Assembly: GCA_036873755.1 (NCBI GenBank) | Contig: JAVTVY010039197.1 | Span: forward strand, 62,001-126,000 | Source: Hanleya hanleyi | Lineage: Eukaryota > Mollusca > Polyplacophora > Lepidopleurida > Hanleyidae | Direction of reading: 5' to 3' | DNA length: 64,000 bases | Shown: positions 1 through 10,850 of the stretch, in pieces | Layout: every line of letters starts with the position of its first letter | How positions within the stretch are numbered: position 1 is the stretch's first letter | The notes under the pieces: generated by a model | What the model saw: the letters and a program-made list of their open reading frames with translations, nothing else | The model's database searches: none | Told to the model about the DNA's origin: nothing | Made by a program: the position numbers and the translations under genes

Positions 1-907
1 CAGCAGACAAGTAAGGTTGTATTTTCCGGAAAGCATTGGGAATCCCTTCCGAGATCAAGAGCTGCAGAAGCGGTTGAACAAAATTCGACGAGTGTTCGAG
101 GTGAACAAACATGAAGATTTTAACAATTTGGACGATATGGAGAAACAGAGAGTATGCGGAAGATACATGTTGCATCGAGAATTGGTGATTTCCAAGAAAC
201 TGGACCTTTCTTGGTTTGAAGGCAAAGCGCGACAAACCGTATCAGGATATTCCGTCAAGGATACAGGATCCGTACATGGCACCACGTGTGTAGAATTCAC
301 AGAGGACATCAAGGGAACAAAATCCGCAGACGACACTAAGGGAACAGAATCCGCAGACGACACTAAGGGAAAAGAATCCGCAGACGACACTAAGGGAACA
401 GAATCCACAGACGACACTAAGAGAACAGAAATCTCAGATGCCGAAGTTGGTGCTGGACCTGCAGATGGTAACGCGGAAACAATATTCACAGATGACTTCA
501 AGAGAACCGAAGCTGCGAATGACAACAAGAAAAGAATACTGATAGATGCCACAAAGGTTGAGGGATCGGCAGACGACAGCAGGGGAACTAGTTCTGTAGC
601 TTACAACAAGGGAACAAAATCCACAGATGCTACGGAGGGAACCGAGGGCGCCTTATGCGCAAATGACACTGAAGGCATGGTTTCCGAAAATGACCAAAAT
701 GAAACAGGATCCACAGATGCCACAACGGCTGTAAGGGTGTATGCGATGCATGCAAGCCACGAAGATATCAAAACGAACAAAAGTATGTTGAAGCGCCAAG
801 GTATCAAATCCCAGCTTATCCGAACTCTGACCTCTCCTTTCCGAAAGATTGGGCGGTCGTTCACAAGCTGTTTCAGGCCAACGTCTGGGGACAATCCGGA
901 TTTCTAA
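1..907 (+). CDS. Repeat-rich hydrophilic protein, copy A (5' end outside window)
   Basis: The reading frame is open from base 2 to the stop at 905-907, about 301 residues; the true start lies upstream. It is a near-identical paralogue of 15,777-16,934, whose N-terminus shows what is missing here. The N-terminal part is basic and probably helical. It is followed by four clear tandem copies of a 9-residue unit (consensus DTKGTESAD, 27 bp each) at about 300-430, then degenerate Asp/Thr/Ser-rich repeats. The tail is basic and contains the SQLIRTL and SPFRKI segments. Compared with copy B, 20 codons are missing in frame after residues RDQ (near base 58). No known domain, signal peptide or membrane segment is seen and the function is unknown. 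The last residues differ from copy B because of a small indel before the stop. Conservation of the frame between copies suggests a real gene. Confidence 0.6.
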   Translation, partial: SRQVRLYFPESIGNPFRDQELQKRLNKIRRVFEVNKHEDFNNLDDMEKQRVCGRYMLHRELVISKKLDLSWFEGKARQTVSGYSVKDTGSVHGTTCVEFTEDIKGTKSADDTKGTESADDTKGKESADDTKGTESTDDTKRTEISDAEVGAGPADGNAETIFTDDFKRTEAANDNKKRILIDATKVEGSADDSRGTSSVAYNKGTKSTDATEGTEGALCANDTEGMVSENDQNETGSTDATTAVRVYAMHASHEDIKTNKSMLKRQGIKSQLIRTLTSPFRKIGRSFTSCFRPTSGDNPDF

Positions 908-1284
908 TTATTTTTCAGTAAAATTAGTAAAACAGAGATGAACGTATAAATTTATGATAACCTCAGGATATTTTCTGGATGTCTAAATCTATAGGTAGTT
1001 CTACGTTCCTGTCTTTTTCCTGTGCTTAGTAGACAAGACAACATATGATTCAACTAAAAAAGGAAGAATGAAAATGTTAAGAATAAAAGTTGACTCTAAA
1101 TATTCAAAAGAATTTTGTATGACGAAAAACTATACAATATTATGTATATTCATTTACGTGTTGAAATGTTGTAGTGTAATTTGATTAATAAAACATATAT
1201 TGAGCTGGTATTTTTTCCATGTTGTATACTCTTGAAATAATCATTTCCTTTATTACTAACGTGATAAAACATGATGATTGCATA
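908..1284. other. 3' flank of copy A, no gene seen
   Basis: AT-rich non-coding DNA. It is collinear with 16,935-18,130 apart from the MITE inserted there, so it belongs to the segmental duplication. AATAAA-like signals occur near 1,085 and 1,187. I see no further gene. Confidence 0.5.
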
Positions 1285-1660
1285 TGACCTCTGTGACGTC
1301 ACCTCCGGTTCCGGTCACGTGACCGGAAGTGTGACCTTTGCCCACCCCTGCGCATGCGCACAATACTAGATAAATATGCTGCGCAGGGGTTAAAGTTCAC
1401 TTCCGGCCACGTAACCGAAACCAGAAGTGACGCCACACCGAGATCAAATGCAAATTTTTTAGTCAATGGGTATTCAGATGCGCTTTCAAAGGAATCAAGA
1501 GCCGTCGACGTGCAATTTCGGAACCTGACAATAAATACGAGGGTCAGCAGTGGGCTTACTAACGTCACAAAGGTCAAAGGTCAATATGAGCTTAAATCTT
1601 TAAATCCAGGCCATGTCAACGCAGCCTCGATGGATACCACTGATCAGTCGACATAGGAAG
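1285..1660. repeat. Dispersed repeat with CRE, E-box and DR1 motifs, copy 1
   Basis: Contains GTGACGTCAC (CRE core), the palindrome CCGGTCACGTGACCGG (E-box), CGCATGCGCA, and a perfect direct repeat AGGTCAAAGGTCA at 1,571-1,583. A second copy is at 18,130-18,590 and a partial copy at 25,556-25,800. The GTGACGTCAC/CCGGTCACGTGAC blocks resemble the 18-bp minisatellite at 42.6 and 48.1 kb. Confidence 0.6.
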
Positions 1661-1698
1661 ACACCGGTTGGCATTTGATTAAATATCGTGAAAAGTAT

Positions 1699-2533
1699 TG
1701 TAATAAAACGTCCGCGCTACTCTCAATTGTAAATGTTGTCGCTCGTCACCCAGTTAATCAGTCCACCATCTAAGATGAGTTGGTTTCGGTAATTCCAGTA
1801 TACCACTACATTTAGAACACTCAGGTGAATCTCAGGTAACCACTGACAGTTACAATACTCAGGAAACCTGTATCGCAGGTAACCCCTGTCAGTTAACACA
1901 CTCAGGTGAATCTCAGGTAACCACTGACAGTTACAACACTCAGGAAACCTGTATCTCAGGTATCCACCTACAGTTAACACACTCGGGTGAATCTCATGTA
2001 ACCAGTGACAGCTACAACACTCAGGAAACCTGTATCGCAGGTAACCCCTGTCAGTTAACACGCTTGGGTAACCTGTATATCAGATAACCCCATTCAGTTA
2101 ACGATCACAGTTAATCGGTCTCTCAGGTAACCTTTAACTGGTAATCACTTCCCCTTTCCATCAGGAATTGACTTTAGCATCGGTAACGTCTGCCCCGAAG
2201 AAAGACGTCACAATAGATGGAACAACTCCAGCATTTCAACATAAATCATCATTTATTATAGATATCAGTACTCTCTAGATGAAGAAGACAACATATAGAA
2301 TATATATTGACGTGATGTTATATACACAGCAACGTTGGTACAGGTCGATGATAAATCACACTCATTTACTCTAGTGGGTGATGTTGACGAGATGATTGAA
2401 GAAAGAATCTCCTGCTACTCACTGATGTAACCTTATCAATAAATATCAGATGCTTGCAATATGATTTTAGGTTGTTTCAATTACTCCAATGATATGGGGA
2501 ATTATCCCATATAATGGGCTTTTCCAATACAAT
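1699..2533 (-). repeat. 3' LTR, distal part
   Basis: Matches 12,122-12,977 closely, starting with TGTAATAAAACGTCCGCG on the plus strand. It contains short internal tandem repeats around TCAGGTAACC and TGACAGTTA with a period near 60 bp, which create spurious minus-strand ORFs. Interrupted after CAAT at 2,530-2,533. Confidence 0.8.
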
Positions 2534-4314
2534 TGAGAATATAAACGCAGCAGATGTGGGGCGGGAGATAGCTGACTGCTCTGTACTCCACAGCAATTAT
2601 AATGCACTGGTATATCCAAATATTATACTACTGAATTTCACAGTAAATTACCAGTATAGTTTTCCAGGTATAATCCTATAGGTTATTAGATAATACATAC
2701 GTGACTGTAGCCAGTCAACTATCTGACTAACCCGTCTGTCTGTCTGTTTTTAATTTAGGTGGCGCTTTCAATTTGATAAAATTATGCGCGCCAGATGGTT
2801 GCATTGAGTTTGATGTACAACATAAATATTGATTTAAAATATCCTACTGTACGGAATTGTAATGATTAAAAAACATGTAGAAAAAACAAACTCCAAATGC
2901 GTTATTTAATAACATGGCGAGGTTAGAGACATAAAACGAAGGGTATATATATATATACGGAACAACAAACTTAATTTAATAATAATAAAATCTCAACGAC
3001 CCTATCTATAAAAAATATAAAACTGAGTTAAAAAGGCCAATATAGTAGGTGCATATTATTGTTTAACCTAAAAATAAACTCATCATATAAATTCAGATAT
3101 GAGTAAGTGGTGAGTAAAAACGAGATTTGATATAATATATATACTCATCCTGGTGACCACCGTGAATGAGGACCTCACATGGTATCCTCAGACACCAATG
3201 TCCAACCAGAACAAGCAGAGACATCATTCAAAACAAAACTCTTTAATAGAGCAGAAATATTATTATAATTTCTTAACCACAAATAAGAAAATATATGTTA
3301 AATTATTCTAGACTTTTATTATTCACAACTTGTAATATGCATGTACTATTAATTAACCAATATAATTATAAATAATTCCACAGTGTGGAAGGGGAGATAA
3401 CAAATGTAATGTTAACTCCCCTAGACTAGATAATGAAATGTATAACAGAATAATAAATCAATATAAAGTAAATTAAAATCTGCGTGTGCGCAGCATAAAC
3501 CTATAAATAGCCAAAAATACTTTATCGCTGTTCTTTTGAGGTTTTAAGATTGATTCCATGGTATGATTAAATACACCAGCACAAATAAGTTCATTAAAAA
3601 ATTCAAGTCTCTGGTTATTAAATCGTGTACATGAAAGTAAATAATGGCTGATGCTTTCTTCTACATCGCACGCATCGCACACTCCAGTGGGATCTAACCC
3701 CCAGCACTGTGCTGTTTATATAGACTCTGGCTGATTACCACCTGACAAGATGGAAATGATCCAATGTTGAAGGGGTATGCGAAATTTAAAACAGTGATAA
3801 CTAATTATAACAGTGAAATTATCGTACCAACTTTTGTACATAGGCATTGCATAGTATGAAGATTATAAACAATTTAATAACTGGATCGCAATAATTCTAG
3901 TTTTGTGTTTATAGACTTTAGATTTTGCCATGCAAGCTAGTCCCGACATCCTCTCTGAAATGATGACGCAACAGGTTTCGGAGACCAGTGTGCACGTCAA
4001 AATTATAGGAGCTGCCACGTAAAACCAGCCAGTACAAATATTTTAAAAGTACATAAGGTTAATTGCAAGTGCATGCCAAGAAGACATCCGGTAAGATTTC
4101 ATTAACTTACGTTGGGAATTGTCCGTAATATGATGTGTTCACGACGAAAGTGAAAACATGTGCATTTAGGTTTCGACGACCATGTGCGTGAACAACAGTT
4201 TGTGAAGAAATAGAGTCCCTACAGAGAATGGCGATAACGAGAAAATAACCATGCACATTTATTTAATTAAGTCCAGGAATTCTCGAGAAGAACACCAGCA
4301 TCATTAGCACGCAT
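2534..4314. mobile_element. Nested insertion splitting the 3' LTR
   Basis: The intact LTR at 12,122-13,210 reads straight across this point. Here 1,781 extra bases lie between LTR halves ending and restarting at CAAT (2,530-2,533 and 4,315-4,318), consistent with a 4-bp target duplication. The insert is AT-rich, includes a (TA)n run near 2,945, and holds a non-LTR retrotransposon remnant at about 3,470-3,850. The rest is unclassified. Confidence 0.6.
3470..3850 (-). pseudogene. 3' end of a truncated non-LTR retrotransposon (zinc-knuckle tail)
   Basis: Minus-strand translation contains a C-x2-C-x7-H-x4-C knuckle (CDACDVEESISHYLLSC) followed by about 45 residues ending in TRRF. This matches the C-terminal tail found after RT/RNase H in I/Nimb-like non-LTR elements. 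An in-frame stop lies just upstream. Only the last part of the polyprotein remains and no RT motifs are seen. Confidence 0.5.
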
Positions 4315-4318
4315 CAAT

Positions 4319-4557
4319 CCATCGTATAATAGTAGATGACACAGTTCTAACAAATGTTGGTCAGACTGACCCAGTTCACTTCGGTACGATAGAAAAACAT
4401 GGCCGCCAAAGTGGCGAGCATGGACAACACGCTTTCGAAAGTTCACTGATGTCGGGTTATGAAATCATCCAACTCTGGATTACACTATCGGAAATACACA
4501 GTAACTGTCCGGGAAGATAAATCCAGGTACACGGGTAAGTCTCCCTACCAGAATCAA
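4319..4557 (-). repeat. 3' LTR, proximal part
   Basis: Matches 12,978-13,210, including the segment with GGCCGCCAAAGTGGCGAGC, with a 5-bp indel near 4,517. The LTR would begin TGATTCTGG on the minus strand. The preceding bases are not purine-rich, so this boundary could instead reflect truncation of the right LTR. Confidence 0.65.
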
Positions 4558-6381
4558 CTGGTATGAGTGGCACACCAGCACTGTCAATAAGATCAATGAT
4601 ATAGTCTGTGTCACGTAAACGGGCAGCGAAAAAAACTTCTGAATGTTCCAAGATGGTATCCACAGGAAGGCCAGAACAGTCGGAATTCCCAAACGCAACC
4701 TCCGTCAAGACCTTGTAGCGGTTATACCTGTTCTGGGCATGGAAAAGTGCAATTGGATGTTGAGGGGGTTTTACGACGGGTGTTCTGCCACCACGGAGGG
4801 CCAGCATGTTATATTTGTCGAGCCTGTAAGACTTATCTCCACTCTTTGCCCGACTGGCAGCATCCAACTGGACGGCTGTGTATTCCTATGCATCCAACCT
4901 CTCAGCTGCATTCATCTGCTTCCATCCCCTTGGTGGCCACTTAACCTCGCCTGTTGCAGAAGGAATGGCTATTACCTCTTGATCCTAAGTGCGCCTTCCA
5001 GGGGGGATAGATGGCATGGCTCCTGTTCGCAGGATCCGGCTAGCTCTTTTGGGCTTTCTAGCGACCGGTCTTTTGAATATCGACTTGCTTGCATCGCTGG
5101 AACCTGATGTGACCGACGCTGCCGGATCCTGGATGACTGGTGGTACTGTCATCGCTGTCTCTGTGGTCGTCTGATCGGCAGGCCCATCAGTGCTGATTGG
5201 TGTTCTGTTGCTGGGCTGAGCCACGTCCGATGTTATTGGAATCGTTATTGATTGGCAGAGTGATGGTCAGATCAGCTGGAACGTCACTACTTGAAGATGG
5301 TACCGCAGGTGTTGTTTCTATGTCGACAGGCGTTCCGGCAGACAAATCCATAGGAAGGTTGATGTCCACCACCTGCTCCACGACAGCCAGGTCGAGAGGG
5401 CCTTGATCTGGGTTGGCCAGGCAGCTTAGGTCCAGGGGGTCCTCGATTATTACCAGCCTGTCTGGAGTGCTCACCGGTGTTATTGGCTCAGTGAGGAGTA
5501 GGGTCAGATGGGGGCTCGGTGCTGGATTGCCGTTTAATTCACTAAATGTCGGGGTTACCCACTTCCGCACTGCGACGATGCAAGCCCTGCTAATACCCAG
5601 AATATCCGCTATTGGGCCAATATGCCCCTCAGCCGTAGCATCCACGCCCTCACCAGCAGCCCCTACAAAACTCCTCTCTGTAATGAGGGTTCCCTTTCTC
5701 CGTTTAAGGGCTTCCAGCCTGCGGAGATCAGGTGAATTAATAGTCGCCTGGAAGTGATAGCCAGGGAGAGAAGGACAGCCCTGATGTTGTTGGGTTCGAT
5801 GGATAAACTCTCAAACTCCATCTCCGTCGTTGTCTCTGCAACCTCGGGCTCTTCTGATGGACAGGTAACAGTACAGGCGGGCTCATTGTAGAGATCTTCC
5901 AAAGGAGATGCATGGCGTTGTGATGGTCCAGGGGCAGAGGAGTTCTTTGGTATCTTGGGTACTGGTTCCCCGACCTCTGGACCTATCTCCTTGGCTGGAC
6001 GCCTCCCACCTGTCTGTTCCTGGGAATCCCGGGCAAGCTGCCAGCCATCTTCCCATTCCGTGAGGCTGCGTGATGGCCCCATACACCGACGCATCCAATC
6101 CTGCCCTTCAACAAGTTGACGTAGTCTGCAGAGGATGTGGTAAACCAGAAGACGTTCTCGTCGGACAGCAAGTTCTTCGGTTTGTCCCGTAGCTGCCTCG
6201 AATGTGTCCTCTGTGCGTGGTGCCTGAGGTCACTCATACGTCGGAAGGTGGTCTCCGATGGGCAGTATGGGAACACGAAATGCAACTTCTTGTGCGATGG
6301 TGACGATAAATGAGCTTTCAACCCACTTCAATTTGTGAATAGCTCATGACACAGCCAGCACTTGAAGGTTGACGACATTCT
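4457..6381 (-). pseudogene. Extra ORF in env position with C2H2 zinc finger
   Basis: Between integrase and 3' LTR, several minus-strand open blocks in three frames (6,321-5,983; 6,094-5,663; 5,645-5,187; 5,224-4,985; 4,867-4,457) read as one broken protein of roughly 600 residues. The N-terminal block begins with FKCWLCHELFTN, an in-frame stop, then SGLKAHLSSPSHKK, which together have C2H2 zinc-finger spacing. A second motif, YCPSETTF...LRHHAQRTH, is a likely second finger. The middle is Pro/Ser/Thr-rich and acidic. The C-terminal block runs into the LTR. It has no signal peptide or membrane segments, so it is not an envelope protein. Its role is unknown; nucleic-acid binding is inferred from the finger only. 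Confidence 0.5.
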
Positions 6382-6915
6382 GAAAGCATAATCAGGACAT
6401 AATTACAGGATGTTTCATAAGCAGCACTTAATAGCAGCATCTCCTCTACATCACCTTAGCTGTTTAAGCTTCTTCACAATATACAGCATTATACTTCTAT
6501 GAGTTAAGGCTACATCAGTGAGCATGAGTCGGTTTTGAGTTTATAGAGTGGTATTCATATCCATCCAAGTTTAATGCATCATATGAGACCATGGCAGCTC
6601 TGCGATATTTTCCCCCTACCCTTCTGCGGAAGCCCCGTATTGCCTCCCGAGGCTGGTGCCCCAACTAGGGATCTCACAGCTATACTGTGTCTTCCCACTA
6701 GAAGGTAGGATCCAGGATTGATCAGTCCCTCCCTAGCTTCTTTACAACTACCGTCGACGGAATTTCCAACAGGGTTGTTGCACCAACAACCAATTTATTT
6801 GGTACCCTACCGCAGGTATAGTCCGGAATTATCGGCATCATCATGACCTCCACTGCCACCCTAGCATAAACTCTATGACCATGTTCCTGGTAACCTGTCT
6901 ATCGTCACGATGCTC
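6382..6915. other. Spacer between integrase and extra ORF
   Basis: About 530 bases with no sustained reading frame on either strand. It is probably a decayed internal region of the LTR element. Confidence 0.4.
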
Positions 6916-8551
6916 CTACATTCGTTGCTGGCATGCCATCTTTCTGCCAGTGTCACCTCTGGAGTGCTCTTTAGACTTTACAGAATACCACTTGGGTGGA
7001 TGGGGGCCTATATATGCCATCAGCCTGTCTATATGGAAAGCCTTCGGTTCCTTCCTTGCTGACTGCTTGACCAGGCATGTAATGTCGTCTATCTTCTTCG
7101 AGATTACAAATGGTCCGTTCCATTTAGGTGTTAACTTGGAGCAGACACCTGGTTTTCGAGCTGGGTTGTACAACCAGAATGCCTGTCCTTCTTGGAGAGA
7201 GTGAATCCTAGCCCTAGCAGCATACTGCTTCTTTTGATAAGTGGCGCTCTGGTGTAAGCGTTTCCTAGCCATCTCATGAATTTCTGCAAGCCTATCTTGC
7301 AGATTTGTCACATAATTGTCCACGTCAATGGAATCCTCGTATTTACCATCAGCTGACGGCCTAGGTATTACAGCTTGCATTGGCATGGTATTCTCACTCC
7401 CCAAAACCATAAGATTTGGTGTCTGCTTTGTGCTTCACTGCATATATTCCCGATACGCCATCATAACTTGTGGCAAATAAATGTCCCATGTTCGCTGCCT
7501 CTTGGCACAATACATAGTCAACATTGTAGCTAGCGTTTGGTTGAACCTCTCGACATTCTCATTCGCCTGTGGTCTCATGCTATTCGTCCGGGTTTTATCA
7601 ATCTGAAGTAGTTTGCACATTTCCTGGAAGGCCTGTGATTCGAAATTCGTCCCTTGGTCTGAATGCAACTGCAGCGGAGTTCCAAATCGACAAACAAACT
7701 CATCCACCAAGGCTGTGGCTACTGTAATCGCCTCCTGGTTGGGGAGGGGTACTGCCTCTGTCCACTTGGTAAAACAATCGCAGATGGCCAAGATATATCG
7801 GTTCCCCTTCTCGGCTACTGGTAACGGCCCGAGTATATCAACCGCTACCCTTTCCATGGGTTCTCCCACCAGGTAAACTTTCATTTGAGCTTTATTTTGT
7901 CCCTTGGGCGTTTTCCTCGCTGTACATGAACCACATCGTCGACAATACGCAGCGACGTCATCCTTCATGCCTGCTCAGTAAAATGCCTGTTTAATCCTCT
8001 CAAGGGTCTTCTTTGATCCCAGATGGCCAGCTGAAGGTATGTCATGATAAAACTTGAGGACGTCGGTCTGTAGATCCTTAGGAACAATAAGCTGTCTGGA
8101 AAATTTGCCATCTTGAAACCACTCGCGATAAAGCACGCCGTCCTCTAGCTGCAGCCTATCCCATTGGCGCCAGAGGGTTTTCAGTCCAGATGATAAATGT
8201 GATATCTCTTCCCACTGTGGTCTATCCATTCCATCGGCCATGGCGACTTTGATAGGACCAATGTTCTTGTGTCGCAATTGCTGTAGCCTGAGTTCATCGA
8301 TACTCCATCCGTCTAGTACGGCATGATTTGTAGTGTTGTCTGCGATTTGCTTTGATTGTTTGCTCCTGGTGGTGACTCTGGATGTACCAGCTTCACAGGC
8401 TCCCTCTTTGCTAGACTGCTTGAAACTCGACTGACCACCTACAAAGAGCTTTGTTTTGACGTTGTTTTGCTGCTGGTTGCTACATGCCTTGCATGGATGC
8501 CTGGATGGTGCGTCGGCATTTGCGTGACTACGTCCGGCTCTATGGATCACC
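6916..8551 (-). pseudogene. Gypsy integrase (broken)
   Basis: One frame runs through this block apart from two stops. Read on the minus strand it shows the end of the RNase H linker (HRAGRSHANADAPS, near 8,545), an HHCC-type zinc region (HLGSK... CRRCGSC), and the catalytic core with VDILGPLP, LHSDQGTNFES and NENVERFNQTL supplying the D, D and E residues. The C-terminal GPY/F-like motif is KWNGPFVI near 7,120. Stops are at about 7,974, where the family has Trp after the FY pair (TGG to TGA), and at about 7,435, after YREYMQ. The protein would join element cDNA to host DNA. No chromodomain is seen at the C-terminus. Confidence 0.8.
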
Positions 8552-8556
8552 TCTAA

Positions 8557-8758
8557 TTACAACACATATATAGGAAGTGGGAAGAGGTGCCGACATACTG
8601 ACTGCGTCACATGACTTCACAGAATAGTCTTCTGGTTAACTTCTACTAAAGCACATACCAAGAATCTAACGATTCGTGATATCTGTTGTATCTCTGGTAC
8701 GCTTTTATTGTACCTATTCATGTGGCAACTTGGATGATATGACCACACGGCCCCTGAG
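8557..8758 (-). mobile_element. 202-bp Penelope-like 3' fragment inserted in Gypsy pol
   Basis: Flanked by a perfect 5-bp duplication TCTAA (8,552-8,556 and 8,759-8,763). On its own strand it starts CTCAGGGGCCGTGTGGTC and ends GTGTTGTAA. It is the reverse complement of the common 3' end of the copies at 23.2, 23.7 and 42.0 kb. It sits exactly at the RNase H/integrase junction; without it and one TCTAA the pol frame is continuous there. Confidence 0.8.
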
Positions 8759-8763
8759 TCTAA

Positions 8764-9880
8764 GTCATATGTTCCAAGTTCCTGTAACCAACGAGCAGTC
8801 TGACCTGGGGTTCTTCAAACTCCTCATCCAGCCTACCGCGGCATTATCCGTGCGCAGGGTGACCTTCTGGCCATACAGGTAGGAATGGAAATGTCTCAAT
8901 GCCAGAGCAACGGCAAGTATTTCCTTCCTTGTAGCACAATGTGAGTGTTCGTGCTTATTGAGTGACTTGCTCATATAGGCGATGACAGTCTCCATTCCAT
9001 TTTGAATTTGCGAGAGAACTGCCCCTACTGCCTTATCACTAGCGTCTGTATCTAGGATAAACTGTAATCCGGGAAGAGGGTATCCAAGGATGGGAGACGA
9101 GGATAATACTTCCTTCAGTTCCTCGAAAGCTGCTTGGCACTCACAAGTCCACAGGAATTTCACTCCTTTTTCCACTAGTTTGTTCAATGGTCTCGCGATA
9201 GCTGCGAAACCCCTTTACATAGCGCCGGTAGTAAGAGCACAAACCAACAAAACTACGAACTTCTCGAACATTTTGTGGAGGGGCCAGTCTTGTATGGCTG
9301 CAACCTTTTCGGGATCAGTGCGCACTCCGCCTTCCTCGACGATGTGTCCCAGAAACTTAACTTCCTTTTAAAAGAACACACATTTAGCGGGTTTCAACTT
9401 CAGGTTGGCTTCCCAGAGTCTCTGAAAGACATGTTCCAATCGCTCCAAGCACTGTCTTACTGTGGATCCTGGCACAATTATGTCGTTTATATATAGCAAA
9501 CATTCTTCCCACTGGAGACCTCTTAAAACATTTTCCATTAGGTGTTCGAAGGTGGACGGCGCATTGACGAGCCCAAACGGCATAACGGTGAACTGATACA
9601 AACAAAAACTAGTGGCAAAGGCTGTTTTTCCTTTGTCTTCTTCAGCCATTGCGATTTGCCAAAATCCAGAATTCAGATCCATGCAGTTAAACCAGCGAGC
9701 AGCCGCCAGCGCATCCAAATACTCATCTACCCGGGGGATTGGGTAGACATTTTTCATAGTCAAATCATTCAGCTTTCTGTAATCTAAACAGAATCTGGTG
9801 GACCCATCCTTCTTCTTGCATAGCACTATCGGTGATGCCCATGCACTGTTTGATGGCTCGATCACCCCCATTTCTAACAT
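8764..9880 (-). pseudogene. Gypsy reverse transcriptase and RNase H (broken)
   Basis: RT motifs in order: SPIVLCKKKDGSTRFCLDYR, the palm segment FNCMDLNSGFWQI, and MPFGLVNAPSTF. The catalytic box reads LYINDI at about 9,482-9,495. The usual Y-x-D-D therefore has Asn in place of the first Asp, explained by one base change. A stop at about 9,366 replaces a Lys codon in KCVFF-KEVKFLG. Two compensating one-base frameshifts at roughly 9,290 and 9,210 bracket about 80 bases. RNase H follows with DTDASDKAVGAVL, TRKEILAVALAL and LRTDNAAV, giving the D, E and D residues. Another frameshift lies near its C-terminal end. Enzymatically dead. Confidence 0.85.
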
Positions 9881-10850
9881 CCTATGTATCTCATCCCGCT
9901 CAATCTTTCTCTTTCCTATGGGCTGACGTCGAGGGTGCTGTTTTATTGGTACTGCAGATCCTGTGTTAATACGGTGGGTTGTTCTGTTCGTCTTTCCAAG
10001 ATCACAGGGACCTTTGGTGAAAACTTCTTGGAATTTGACAAACAGTTCTGCCAGAGACTCACTATCATCCTACGTTAGATGAACTTTACTCCGGTTCCAC
10101 AGATCCTCAAGATGTTAAGGTAGTTCAAAGGATTTCAGCCCACTACTCTCGCTGGCACATACTGTTGATCGTACAGTTGCTTCATCATTCTCGTAATATG
10201 ACTCGCATGTTCCCAGTCTTGTAGAAGGCTGCACTGTAACCTCCACATTGTTATGATTCGCTATCTTTACAACCAGTTCGCCTTGTGTAACATCAATTAC
10301 TCCATTCACCAGTCGAACCATCTTGTCCCTTGAACGAGGCAGTACTTGGTTCAATTAATCCATAAGATGATAAATATTCCTTCATTGGTATTTCCACTGG
10401 TATCCATGTCACTGCGTTTTGGGGTAACCGTACAGTTTCTTTGATTCGTACATGGCATACCATCTCTGCCTCGCCCCCAATGCGACACTGAATTTCACCA
10501 TCATCTGTGTGAAGCCTAAGTGTCTGGTAGTCAATCTTATGTACATTACACAACAGAAAGTCTTGCCCTACTATCCCTTGAGTGGTAATATCGCACACTA
10601 TCATCGGCTGTCTGTACCACATATCACCCAGTAATACCTCAAAATCAGCAGACCCAAGGACACATAATCTGTCTCCATTAACTCCTTGCATAGTGTGAAG
10701 CCAAGGCTGCAGGTGAGGTTTATCTTCCGAATATATTTCCTCATACACGCTTCTGGACAGTAAGGTCCTAGTAGAGCCACTATCCACTAAAAAGTTAATC
10801 GTATGTTTGTTCCCTTTTAATATCCCAGTCGTAAATAGCCCATTATCCAT
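9881..10850 (-). pseudogene. Gypsy protease and linker (broken)
   Basis: The aspartic protease motif NFLVDSGSTRTLLS lies near 10,780, and ILGQ-like downstream structure reads GIVGQDFLLC. A frameshift near 10,330 separates the protease frame from the linker leading into RT. The protease frame overlaps the end of gag by about 34 bases in the -1 frame, the arrangement of gag-pol frameshifting elements, but I see no canonical slippery heptamer. Confidence 0.7.

Noticed and set aside
1723..2061. Minus-strand repeat protein (LTDRGYLRYRFPECC units) in the LTRs
   Set aside because: Arises from the internal period-60 repeat of the LTR in both copies; not conserved as a gene.
8356..8556. Plus-strand frames across the Gypsy region
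   Set aside because: Antisense shadows of gag, RT and integrase without motifs.
9210..9245. Functional Gypsy polymerase
   Set aside because: Stops, frameshifts and the Asn in the catalytic box rule out activity of this copy.
10817..10850. Programmed -1 frameshift signal between gag and pol
   Set aside because: Overlap and frame fit, but no X-XXY-YYZ heptamer in the zero frame was found.
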